64,000 nt of DNA from an uncultured Acidimicrobiales bacterium (GTDB taxonomy: Bacteria > Actinomycetota > Acidimicrobiia > Acidimicrobiales > Bin134), in contig OX638350.1 in assembly GCA_951813325.1 (NCBI GenBank), positions 2,461,954 to 2,525,953 on the forward strand, in the 5' to 3' direction. Positions within the stretch are counted from its first letter, which is position 1. Each line of letters begins with the position of its first letter. This document shows, piece after piece, positions 1 to 7,522 of the stretch. Under the pieces are notes generated by a model. It saw nothing but the letters and a program-made list of their open reading frames with translations. It was not told the DNA's origin and did no database searches. Made by a program: the position numbers and the translations under genes.

Positions 1-166
1 GACAGCTTGGTGCGGCCTTGTTGGTCAATGAGCAGCTAGACGGACGGCCTCTGTCGTTCATGTGCTTGGACCGCCGCCTGTCAGAAGCAGCGGAACTCGA
101 AGGGCTAAGAGTTACAGACGGGTAAATCACTGGGGCGCGGTGCCTGAAATCCTAAAGAATGGGGCG

Positions 167-1357
167 ATGAGCGGGAACGGGCCGGTGACAGTGGAAGCTG
201 GGGCGGGACGCTCGGTGGTGAGCTGGGCGTTCGACGCGGAAGCGGAAACCTTGGTGCAGGCTCAGCGGACGGCCCGCAGCCCGGCGGTGTCGGGGCCGGT
301 GGCGCTGATGGCCGATGCCCATGTGGGCATGGGGGCCACCATCGGATCGGTGATCCCCACCGAAGCGGCCATCATCCCCGCCGCGGTGGGGGTGGACTTG
401 GGCTGCGGGATGACCGCGGTCCGCACTTCGCATACCGCGTCGCAGCTGCCGGACAACCTAAACGGAGCCCTTGACGCAGTTGCCGCCGCGGTGCCCTCGG
501 GATTCACCGCCCACCCAGAGGCCACAACGGAGGCGCGCCATTGGCTGCGAAATCGTCAGCTCCCCAACAAGGCGGCTGTTCACAACAAAGTCAAGGCCAA
601 GATGGGCGCCCAGCTCGGGACCCTGGGTGGCGGAAACCATTTCGTCGAGATGAGCCTGGACGCTGACGACGGCGTTTGGGTGGTGCTGCACTCCGGATCG
701 CGGGGCGTGGGCAACGCCCTGGCCAAAATGCACATCAAGGCTGCGCAGAAGACCTGCCGGAAGGCGGGCCGGGAACTGGAAGACCTCGACCTGGCCTACC
801 TGATCGAAGGCGACGACGGGTTCGACGCCTACGTAGCCGACATGCTGTGGGCCCAGGACTACGCCCGAGCCAACCGGGCGCTGATGACCGAGGCCGTGCT
901 GGGTGCGCTGCGCGCCGCCATCGGGCTTGAATTCACCCCGGACGACACCATCGACTGCCACCACAACTACGCCGAGAAGGAAACCCACCGCGGTGCGGTG
1001 GTATGGGTGACGCGCAAGGGGGCCATCCGGGCCCGCGAGGGCGACCGGGGAGTCATTCCCGGCAGCATGGGAGACGACACTTACATCGTGTCGGGACGGG
1101 GATGCTCCCAGTCTTACCACTCAGCGTCGCACGGCGCGGGGCGGCTGATGAGCCGCACTCGGGCCAAGCGGGAGATCACGCCCGAGCAGCTCACCAAGCT
1201 GATGGCCGGGCGAACATGGCAGGCCAACCAGGCCGACAAGCTGACCGACGAGGCCCCCGGCGCCTACCGCTCCATCGCCGCGGTGATGCAAGCCCAGCAA
1301 GACTTGGTGAACATCGAACACCGCCTCACCGCCATCTTGAACTACAAGGGCTGCTGA
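167..1357 (+). CDS. rtcB: RtcB-family RNA ligase
   Basis: Predicted 396-residue RtcB, which joins RNA 2',3'-cyclic phosphate or 3'-phosphate ends to 5'-OH ends in RNA repair, using GTP and Mn2+. The metal and guanylylation motifs are all visible: DLGCGM with the metal-binding Cys, GGGNHFVE, LHSGSRGVGN, HNYAEKE and, near the C-terminus, SQSYHSASHGAGR, whose HGAGR contains the His that accepts GMP. An upstream in-frame ATG at 62 would add 35 residues with no resemblance to the usual N-terminus, so the ATG at 167 is preferred. The length fits the shorter bacterial RtcB group. No RNA cyclase or archease lies in the visible part; the gene is near the window edge, so its left context is unknown. 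Confidence 0.93.
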   Translation: MSGNGPVTVEAGAGRSVVSWAFDAEAETLVQAQRTARSPAVSGPVALMADAHVGMGATIGSVIPTEAAIIPAAVGVDLGCGMTAVRTSHTASQLPDNLNGALDAVAAAVPSGFTAHPEATTEARHWLRNRQLPNKAAVHNKVKAKMGAQLGTLGGGNHFVEMSLDADDGVWVVLHSGSRGVGNALAKMHIKAAQKTCRKAGRELEDLDLAYLIEGDDGFDAYVADMLWAQDYARANRALMTEAVLGALRAAIGLEFTPDDTIDCHHNYAEKETHRGAVVWVTRKGAIRAREGDRGVIPGSMGDDTYIVSGRGCSQSYHSASHGAGRLMSRTRAKREITPEQLTKLMAGRTWQANQADKLTDEAPGAYRSIAAVMQAQQDLVNIEHRLTAILNYKGC

Positions 1358-1409
1358 GCCGATCATTCCGATGTTCGCCAATTGCGGCTACCCATGAGAA
1401 TATTGGCCT

Positions 1410-2090
1410 ATGAAGATAGTCACCGCATTGCTCATTGCGGCCCTCCTCGTCCTCCCAGGAGCCGCGGTCGCCAACGATGGCAAGGACGAGTTGATCGCAG
1501 CCCAGGAGAACCTACTCGACGCGTACCGATGCCTGATCAGCATCGATCTCGAACTCGTCGAACAGGGATGCCCTGGCAAGTTCCAACCACCCATATTCCT
1601 CCCGACCGCCTGGACCTTCTACGGACTCGATGACATCCGACAGAGCAACTTTGGCCTTGCGAATCACGGCGGCTACATACCTGCCATCAGAAACGGCTCG
1701 TCGCTGTCGTTGGACTGCCAACAGGGGGTCATAGTCCCCCGAATCCGATTCAGCGGCCAGAAGCTGACAACAAGGAAGATCCAATTCGAAGAACAGGGAC
1801 TGACAATCGAGAGGTCCGTGATCCACATCTCCTACACTGCGGGCAACATCACGACATCTGACCTCTGGTTTGCCGACGACAATGGCAGTACCGTCACAGC
1901 TGTTCACCCTGACCCGCACCGGGGCGAATTCCTTGACCACCTGATCGCTGCCGACGGCGGCAATCTAAGGGTCATCGCTACCGACGCAGACGGAAAGAGT
2001 GTCACAACGCAGTTCTCGCTCATATGGACCACATGGGCGGTCGGTTGGGTGCGGCACCACTGCGATACTGAGTTTTTGAATTCCGAGTGA
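1410..2090 (+). CDS. Secreted protein of unknown function
   Basis: Family not recognised. The 226-residue protein opens with a classic signal peptide: MKI, a hydrophobic core (VTALLIAALLVLPGAA) and a likely signal peptidase I site after AVA, before NDG. The mature part is mixed alpha/beta in character with four cysteines (DAYRCL, QGCPGK, LDCQQG, HHCDTE) that could form disulfides outside the cell. Base composition is clearly less GC-rich than the neighbouring genes, which suggests recent acquisition. It lies 52 bases after rtcB on the same strand without a strong ribosome-binding site, and converges on etfA. There is no evidence linking it to rtcB. Confidence 0.7.
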   Translation: MKIVTALLIAALLVLPGAAVANDGKDELIAAQENLLDAYRCLISIDLELVEQGCPGKFQPPIFLPTAWTFYGLDDIRQSNFGLANHGGYIPAIRNGSSLSLDCQQGVIVPRIRFSGQKLTTRKIQFEEQGLTIERSVIHISYTAGNITTSDLWFADDNGSTVTAVHPDPHRGEFLDHLIAADGGNLRVIATDADGKSVTTQFSLIWTTWAVGWVRHHCDTEFLNSE

Positions 2091-2119
2091 TAGGCACGGA
2101 AACATGCTCACCAGAATGA

Positions 2120-3100
2120 TCAGGCCCTTCGGCGCTTGATCTCCTCGGTGATGGCGGGGATTACCTCGTGGAGGTCGGCGATTACGGCCCAGTCGGCTTT
2201 GACCACCATGTTGGCTTCGGGGTCGATGTTGATGGCCAAGATGTGCTTGCTGGCTTTGGCGCCCACCCAGTGCTGGATGGCGCCGGAGATGCCCGAGGCG
2301 ATGTAGATCTCGGGGGTGATGCGGGTGCCGGTTTGGCCCACCTGATCGGAGTGGGGCCGCCAGCCGTTGTTGGTCACTGCCCGGCTGCAACCCACCCGGC
2401 CACCCAGCATGGCGGCCAATTCCTCAAGCGGGGCGAAGGCCTCAGCCGATCCCACTCCCCGGCCGCCGCTGATCACCACCGGCGCGGTCGACAGTGTGAC
2501 CCCGGCCTCCAGCACCACCCGATCTTTGACCATGGTGCGGGCCAGCGACGGGTCCAAGTCGACCTCGACCTGCTCCACGGCGGGTTCCACAGGCGACTCG
2601 GCCCGCTCGGCGGCCACCGCGTGTAGGCCGGTGGTCAGAATGGGCCGCTCGGAATCCAACCGAGCGTCCTCCAACAGCGACCCGCCCCATTGCTGGCGGG
2701 TCATGGTCCACTCCCCTGCTCCGTTGTCGGGCTGCACCTCGATGCAGTTGGCCACCAAGGGCAGATCGAGTCGGGCGGCAACTTGGGCCATGATCTCGTT
2801 GCCCCGCTCGCTGCCCCCGGCCAGCACCGCCTCCGGATTGAGCCGTCGAATCAGCTGGGCTGCGGCCTCGCCCCAGGCCTCGGGGCTGAAATCGGCCAGC
2901 ACGTCATCGACAACGGTGTACACCGCCTCGGCTCCGTAGGCTCCGGCCTCGCCCACCATCTGGGCGTCGTCGGTGGCAATCAGCGCGGCATGCAGCGGCG
3001 CCCCCATCTGGGCTGCCAGCCCCCGACCGAAGGTCAGCGCCTCCCGGGCGGCCTCATCCATGGAGCCTCGGTCGTGCTCCAGCACCACAAGCAGCATCAC
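2120..3100 (-). CDS. etfA: Electron transfer flavoprotein alpha subunit
   Basis: Predicted 326-residue ETF alpha subunit, carrying FAD and passing electrons from flavin dehydrogenases toward the respiratory chain. The N-terminal half is the Rossmann-like ETF domain starting MMLLVVLEHDRGS. The C-terminal FAD domain shows the expected signature: GGRGVGSAEAF, the region around RAVTNNGW, the FAD loop QVGQTGTRITPEIYIASGIS, and AINIDPEANM. The start overlaps the etfB stop by four bases (ATGA), so the two subunits are translationally coupled. The operon begins with the FAD/GcvT fusion at 3887-6418, making that enzyme the probable electron donor; acyl-CoA dehydrogenases elsewhere in the window could also use this ETF. 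Confidence 0.95.
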   Translation of the reverse strand: MMLLVVLEHDRGSMDEAAREALTFGRGLAAQMGAPLHAALIATDDAQMVGEAGAYGAEAVYTVVDDVLADFSPEAWGEAAAQLIRRLNPEAVLAGGSERGNEIMAQVAARLDLPLVANCIEVQPDNGAGEWTMTRQQWGGSLLEDARLDSERPILTTGLHAVAAERAESPVEPAVEQVEVDLDPSLARTMVKDRVVLEAGVTLSTAPVVISGGRGVGSAEAFAPLEELAAMLGGRVGCSRAVTNNGWRPHSDQVGQTGTRITPEIYIASGISGAIQHWVGAKASKHILAINIDPEANMVVKADWAVIADLHEVIPAITEEIKRRRA

Positions 3101-3873
3101 ACCACTCCCAGTTCTTCGAGCACGTCTACCACGGCAGGGGCGGCTTCGGGGCCGTTCCCCAAGACCACCGTCTCGGTGACCGCCTCGCGGGGCCGGTGCA
3201 GCCGAACCAGCGATTGCCCGCCGGGCTCTGCCCCAGAGGCCACCTCGGCGACCTCCAGCTTCTTGGATGCCAGCCTCCCTCGCATCGTGGGGTACCGGGG
3301 CAGGTTGAGGCCCTCTTTGACCCCGACCGCGGCCGGCATGGGCAGCTCGTATACCTCGAAACCGCCGTCGATCTCCCGGCGGGCCCTAACCACCCCGCCA
3401 TCGGTCTCGGAAACCACCTCGATGCCCTTGATGCCGTTGACGATGGGGCGGCCCAGGGCATAGGCCACCCGCACCCCTACCTGGAAGCCCCCGGAGTCGG
3501 CCGACTCGTTGCCGAACACCAGCAGGTCGAAGGGGCCGTCGGCGGCCTCCAAGTCTTGGATGGCCTCGGTGAGCGCGGCGGCGGTGCGCTGGGGATCCCA
3601 GGCTGAGCCGTCGGTGGCCACCAGCACCCCGTGGTGGGCGCCCACCGAGGCGGCATAGCGCAGCTGGTCGGCCGCCTCCGGCGGTCCCAGCGTCAGCACG
3701 GTCACCTCCCCGCCGTGGCGCTCGGTGAGCTGCACGGCCTCCTCCACCCCGCACTCCTCATGGGGGCTGGTGGCGAACCCCAAGTGGGTGGCGTCTACCG
3801 CGAGGCCGTCGGCAGTCACGTTGATCTTGGCGCCGGGCGCCGCCACCCGCTTCACACAGCACAAGATCCTCAT
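3097..3873 (-). CDS. etfB: Electron transfer flavoprotein beta subunit
   Basis: Predicted 258-residue ETF beta subunit, partner of the alpha subunit encoded next. It starts MRILCCVKRVAAPGAKI, contains the beta-subunit pattern GFATSPHEECGVEEAVQL and later VFGNESADSGGFQVGVRVAYALG, and ends near LEELGV. It lies 13 bases downstream of the demethylase fusion and overlaps etfA by four bases, so the transcription order is fusion enzyme, etfB, etfA. In mitochondria, dimethylglycine and sarcosine dehydrogenases donate electrons to ETF, so this arrangement is what a dehydrogenase-type (rather than oxygen-using oxidase) demethylase would need. Confidence 0.95.
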   Translation of the reverse strand: MRILCCVKRVAAPGAKINVTADGLAVDATHLGFATSPHEECGVEEAVQLTERHGGEVTVLTLGPPEAADQLRYAASVGAHHGVLVATDGSAWDPQRTAAALTEAIQDLEAADGPFDLLVFGNESADSGGFQVGVRVAYALGRPIVNGIKGIEVVSETDGGVVRARREIDGGFEVYELPMPAAVGVKEGLNLPRYPTMRGRLASKKLEVAEVASGAEPGGQSLVRLHRPREAVTETVVLGNGPEAAPAVVDVLEELGVV

Positions 3874-3886
3874 GGCATCGGCTCCG

Positions 3887-6418
3887 CTAACCCCTCATCC
3901 GGCTGTCTTCGGGATCGAACACCGCTCCAGTGCCGGCCACTCTCACCGGGAAGAGCTCGTTCATGTACATCACCTGGAGGTCGGTGCCCGGCTGGGCCAG
4001 CTCGGCTGGGAGATAGGCCATCAGCAGGTGCTTGCCCACCGAAGGCCCCGGCCCCGCAGTGGTCACCCGCGACACCCGCCCGTGGGAGTCGGTGATCCGC
4101 TGGCCGTCCTGGGTCAGGATCGGCTCGTTGCCCCCCTGCATGTAGCGCTTGCGGCCCTGGGCGTCGATCAAGTCCTCCACGGTGAGAACGCACATGGAAA
4201 CCTCGGGATCGCCCAACTCTCGGGCAGCCAGGTAGGCCTCCTTGCCGATGAAAGGCGCGGCCTTCACCTTGGGCCGGGCCAGGCCGGCCTCCAGCGGGTT
4301 GTATTCGCTCTCCAACTCGGCACCCATGAGCCGGTAGCCCTTCTCCAGCCGGCCCGACGTGCCGTACACCCCGCCGCCGGTGGGGCGCAGCCCGTATTCG
4401 GCGCCCACCGTCATGAGCGCATCCCACAGCGCGGGTCCGTCGTCCCAGGCGGCGTAAATCTCCCAGCCGGTGTCGCCCACATAGGAGATGCGAAACAGCG
4501 TGGCCTCAATGGTGCGACCCCCGCAGTTCAGCTCCACGTCGACCAGCGAGCCGTAGGGTGACCCGTCCTGGCTGAGGTCTTGGCTGGTCAGCGCGCCGAT
4601 CACATGGGGGGCGTTGGGGCCCCACACCCCGAGGGTGGTGATCTGGTCGGTGATGTTGGCGAAGCTCACCGAGCCGTCGACCGGCAGGTGGCGGCGGGCC
4701 CAGAACTCGTCGCGTCCGCCGTCGAACACGCCGGTGACAATGCGCACCCGCTCGGTGCCCATCCGCATCATGGTCAAATCGGAGTGGAACCCGCCGTCGG
4801 GGGTCAGCCACGGGGTGTAAATGGAACGGCCCACTGCCACGTCCACCTTGTTGACCGCCAGATAGTCGGCGTAGGCCACCGCGCTCGGCCCGCTCAGCTC
4901 GAAGATCTGAAAGGCGCTCAGGTCCACCATCCCGCAATTCTCCCGCAGGTTGAGGTGCTCGGCCACGGTGATGGGGCTCCACCACCGGGCGTCCCACTCC
5001 ACCTCCCGGCCCTCCACCTCGTAGCGGTCCACCAGATCGGCGTTCGACTCGAACCACTGGGGCCGCTCCCAGGTGCGGGCCTGGAAGAACTCGGCCGCCA
5101 ACTCCTGCTGTCGGGAGAAGTAGGGGCTGACCCGGAGGTTGCGGCGGCTCTCCCACTGCTCTTGGGGATGCACGATGCCGTAGGTCTTGTTGAAGTGCTC
5201 CGCGGAGCGGGCCCAGATGTGATCGTCGCCCCGCTCCTCGGCGTAGAAGCGGGACACGTCGGCGCCGTGGACGTCGATCACCCTGGGGTAGCCGAAGGTC
5301 ATCCACTCGGCCACCACCTGGGCCATGCCCGGCCCCTCCTTGACCCAGATGGCCGCGGCCGACCACAGGTTGCGGACCTCGGGCAGCTCGCCCAGACACG
5401 GCATGGCGTCGGGGGTGAGCGACAACAGTCCATTGATGGCGTACTTGATCTCGGCGTCGCCCAGCATGTCGATCAGGTCGATGGCCTGCTCCATCTGAAG
5501 GTCGAAGTCGTCGTCGGTGAACGGCATCTCGGTGGGCGAAAGGGCGGCCTCCTCGTTGGAGGGGATCTCGTCTGGGTGGTGGAAGATGGGCCGGTGGGCG
5601 TACGACCCCACCTCCATCGACCCGGCCGACTGGCGCTCGTAGCAGAAGGTGTCCATGTCCCTAACGATGGGATAGCCGATCTCGTTGTTGGTCTCGGCCA
5701 GGATGTCGAGCGGGCCGACGTCCACCATCTGGTGCACCGCGGGCACCAGCGGGATGTAGGCGTCGGCCATGTTGGCCACCCGGTTCGACCACACCCCGCA
5801 GGCGATCACCACATACTCGGTTTCGATGGTGCCCTTGTCGGTGACCACCGCCTTGACGGTGCGGTCACCGGGGTTGGGACCGTCTTCGGTGACTATGTCG
5901 AGGACCTCGGTGTTGGCCGCCACATGGCAGCCGCCGTTCACCGCGACATTGCGCATCTGGGTGCCGGTCTCCAGCGAGTCCACCACCGACACCGTGGGGC
6001 AGTAGAAGCCCTGCAAAACGATGTCGGTGTTGACGAACGGCACCAGCTCCTTTACCTCTTCGGGAGTCAAAATGTGGGCCTCCACCCCCCAGGCGGTGGC
6101 CGATGTCATGCGCCGCTTGAGCTCGTCGACGCGCTCTCGGGTCCGGGCCACCTCGATGCCGCCGGAGTCAACGGAAAGCCCCAGGTCGCGATACTGGTTG
6201 GCGCTTTGCACCCCCAGCAGGCACATCTCCTTGTTGTGGTCCACCGGGAAGATGAAGTTGGAGGCGTGGCCGGTGGACCCGCCGGGGTTGGGCAGCGGGC
6301 CCTTGTCCAGCAATACCAGATCGGTCCACCCCAGCTTGCTCAGGTGCCCGACCAGGCAGTTGCCCACGATTCCCGCACCGATTACTACGCACTTGGCCTT
6401 CTCTGGGACCTCAGCCAT
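3887..6418 (-). CDS. FAD-dependent demethylase with GcvT domain, dimethylglycine dehydrogenase/oxidase-like
   Basis: An 843-residue fusion: N-terminal D-amino-acid-oxidase-type FAD domain (roughly 1-400), a middle FAO_M linker, a tetrahydrofolate-binding GcvT domain (about 450-720) and a GcvT C-terminal barrel. The dinucleotide motif is VVIGAGIVGNCLVG at about residue 11. His51 in GGSTGHAS sits where dimethylglycine oxidases and dehydrogenases bind FAD covalently. Such enzymes oxidise an N-methyl group and hand formaldehyde to THF as methylene-THF. The ATG at 6418 is preceded by GGAGG at good spacing. It heads an operon with etfB and etfA and is divergent from a MetF-like gene across a 98-base gap. 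The exact substrate (dimethylglycine, sarcosine or another N-methyl compound) cannot be read from the sequence. Confidence 0.88.
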   Translation of the reverse strand: MAEVPEKAKCVVIGAGIVGNCLVGHLSKLGWTDLVLLDKGPLPNPGGSTGHASNFIFPVDHNKEMCLLGVQSANQYRDLGLSVDSGGIEVARTRERVDELKRRMTSATAWGVEAHILTPEEVKELVPFVNTDIVLQGFYCPTVSVVDSLETGTQMRNVAVNGGCHVAANTEVLDIVTEDGPNPGDRTVKAVVTDKGTIETEYVVIACGVWSNRVANMADAYIPLVPAVHQMVDVGPLDILAETNNEIGYPIVRDMDTFCYERQSAGSMEVGSYAHRPIFHHPDEIPSNEEAALSPTEMPFTDDDFDLQMEQAIDLIDMLGDAEIKYAINGLLSLTPDAMPCLGELPEVRNLWSAAAIWVKEGPGMAQVVAEWMTFGYPRVIDVHGADVSRFYAEERGDDHIWARSAEHFNKTYGIVHPQEQWESRRNLRVSPYFSRQQELAAEFFQARTWERPQWFESNADLVDRYEVEGREVEWDARWWSPITVAEHLNLRENCGMVDLSAFQIFELSGPSAVAYADYLAVNKVDVAVGRSIYTPWLTPDGGFHSDLTMMRMGTERVRIVTGVFDGGRDEFWARRHLPVDGSVSFANITDQITTLGVWGPNAPHVIGALTSQDLSQDGSPYGSLVDVELNCGGRTIEATLFRISYVGDTGWEIYAAWDDGPALWDALMTVGAEYGLRPTGGGVYGTSGRLEKGYRLMGAELESEYNPLEAGLARPKVKAAPFIGKEAYLAARELGDPEVSMCVLTVEDLIDAQGRKRYMQGGNEPILTQDGQRITDSHGRVSRVTTAGPGPSVGKHLLMAYLPAELAQPGTDLQVMYMNELFPVRVAGTGAVFDPEDSRMRG

Positions 6419-6480
6419 GTCCTGCCTCCATCATGATGCCCAGCCAGCTCCTAAATGGTAGTGCTTCGCGACAGCAAGCG

Positions 6481-6525
6481 TTGCACTTCTGGTCCGTATT
6501 ATGGTACAGTTCCGTCATGCGGAAC
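6481..6525 (+). promoter_or_regulatory. Promoter and palindromic operator of the metF-like gene
   Basis: TTGCAC (6481-6486), an 18-base spacer and TACAGT (6505-6510) make a plausible promoter whose start point would fall on or next to the ATG at 6517, implying a leaderless mRNA. A second -10 candidate is TATTAT at 6497. Over this lies a perfect-armed palindrome, GTTCCGTCATGCGGAAC (6509-6525), preceded by GGTACA. A closely matching site (19 of 23 positions) lies at 57835-57857 upstream of the SerA-like gene. The arms resemble operators of IclR-type regulators, but that assignment is inference. The site is also within 110 bases of the divergent demethylase start. Confidence 0.55.
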
Positions 6526-7401
6526 GACTCGGCCAGTCTAACGCAGTGGGAAGACCCAAAACCGACCGGTCCTAATCTGGATGTCCAAGAGCTCATTCGG
6601 AGCGCGGTTTTCGAGATAATTCCCCTGAACAACGCCATTGAGGCCATCGACGCGCTGCCCGAGAAATCAAGGGTTTCGGTCACCGCATCGGCCTCCAAGG
6701 GGCAAGATGCCACGCTGGAATTGGCCGAACTGCTTATTGATCGCGGCCACTACGCCATCCCCCATTTCTCGGCCCGGTTGATGAGAGACCGCGGCCAAGT
6801 CAAAGACCTGGCCGCCTGGGCCAAGGACAACGAGGTGACCACAGCCTTTGTGATCGGCGGCGACGCCACCGACCCGGGGGCCTACCCCGACGCCCTCGGC
6901 TTCATGCAGGACCTGTTCGACCACGACCACGGGTTGAGCACGGTCGGCGTGGCAGCCTATCCCGACGGCCATCCCCTCATCAGCGAGGACGTGCGCCGCC
7001 AAGCCCTGTTTGCCAAGCAGGATCTTCTGGCCGAGGCCGGGCTGCAAGGCTATTGCAGCACCCAGATGTGCTTCGACCCGGCCAGGATCATCGCCTGGCT
7101 CAAGGCCGAGCGGAGCGACGGGCTGACCCTTCCGGTACACCTGGGCATCCCCGGCGCAGTGGAGCGGACCAGGCTGCTCACCATCGGTGCCCGCCTCGGC
7201 GTCGGCCAGTCGCTGCGCTATCTCCGCAAGAACCGCCGCTCGGTGGCCAAGCTGCTCGGCTCATCGGCCCACGACCCCTCCGACCTGCTGGATGCCCTCA
7301 GCAGCCAGCTCACTCCACTCGGCATCGTCAGCCTTCACATCTTCACCTTCAACCAGGTCGAGCCCACCGCCGCCTGGCAACAAGCCCTAATCCACGGCTG
7401 A
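6517..7401 (+). CDS. Methylenetetrahydrofolate reductase-like protein
   Basis: A 294-residue TIM-barrel protein of the MetF (5,10-methylene-THF reductase) superfamily. Family-like segments are SVTASASKGQDATLELAELL early, then an IPHFSAR strand, the FVIGGDATDPGAYPDA region where MetF proteins have their conserved GD, and later LPVHLGIPG. MetF interconverts methylene-THF and methyl-THF. The ATG at 6517 is preferred over one 84 bases upstream because the promoter and operator overlap the longer version. It is divergent from a demethylase that should produce methylene-THF, supporting a role in the same one-carbon route. Overall similarity to canonical MetF looks low, so the direction and exact cofactor of the reaction are uncertain. 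Confidence 0.75.
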   Translation: MRNDSASLTQWEDPKPTGPNLDVQELIRSAVFEIIPLNNAIEAIDALPEKSRVSVTASASKGQDATLELAELLIDRGHYAIPHFSARLMRDRGQVKDLAAWAKDNEVTTAFVIGGDATDPGAYPDALGFMQDLFDHDHGLSTVGVAAYPDGHPLISEDVRRQALFAKQDLLAEAGLQGYCSTQMCFDPARIIAWLKAERSDGLTLPVHLGIPGAVERTRLLTIGARLGVGQSLRYLRKNRRSVAKLLGSSAHDPSDLLDALSSQLTPLGIVSLHIFTFNQVEPTAAWQQALIHG

Positions 7402-7442
7402 CAACGCCCCTCCACCTAATCGCCCCTAAATCCCCAAAACCG

Positions 7443-7522
7443 AAGATAAAATATCCTTATTATCTAAGATAAAATTTTCATAAATTAGAAGATAAATCTC
7501 CCCTAATTACTAAGATAGACAT
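7443..7522 (+). repeat. Three and a half 23-bp direct repeats upstream of ATPase gene
   Basis: AAGATA recurs at 7443, 7466, 7489 and 7512, an exact 23-base period, inside an unusually AT-rich stretch. Each of the first three units continues with a related AT-rich tail (TCC/TTC followed by TAAT/TTAT and a terminal TNT/TAG). The fourth unit keeps only AAGATAGACATAT and runs into the ATG at 7523. TTATCTAAGATAA across the 7465 junction is nearly palindromic. The arrangement looks like stacked binding sites for a protein (about two helical turns apart), most simply an autoregulator of the gene that follows. Confidence 0.7.

Noticed and set aside
4580-6436. Open frame of 618 codons on the plus strand opposite the demethylase
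   Set aside because: It is an antisense mirror of a clear FAD/GcvT gene with third-position GC bias and no recognisable domain or ribosome site.
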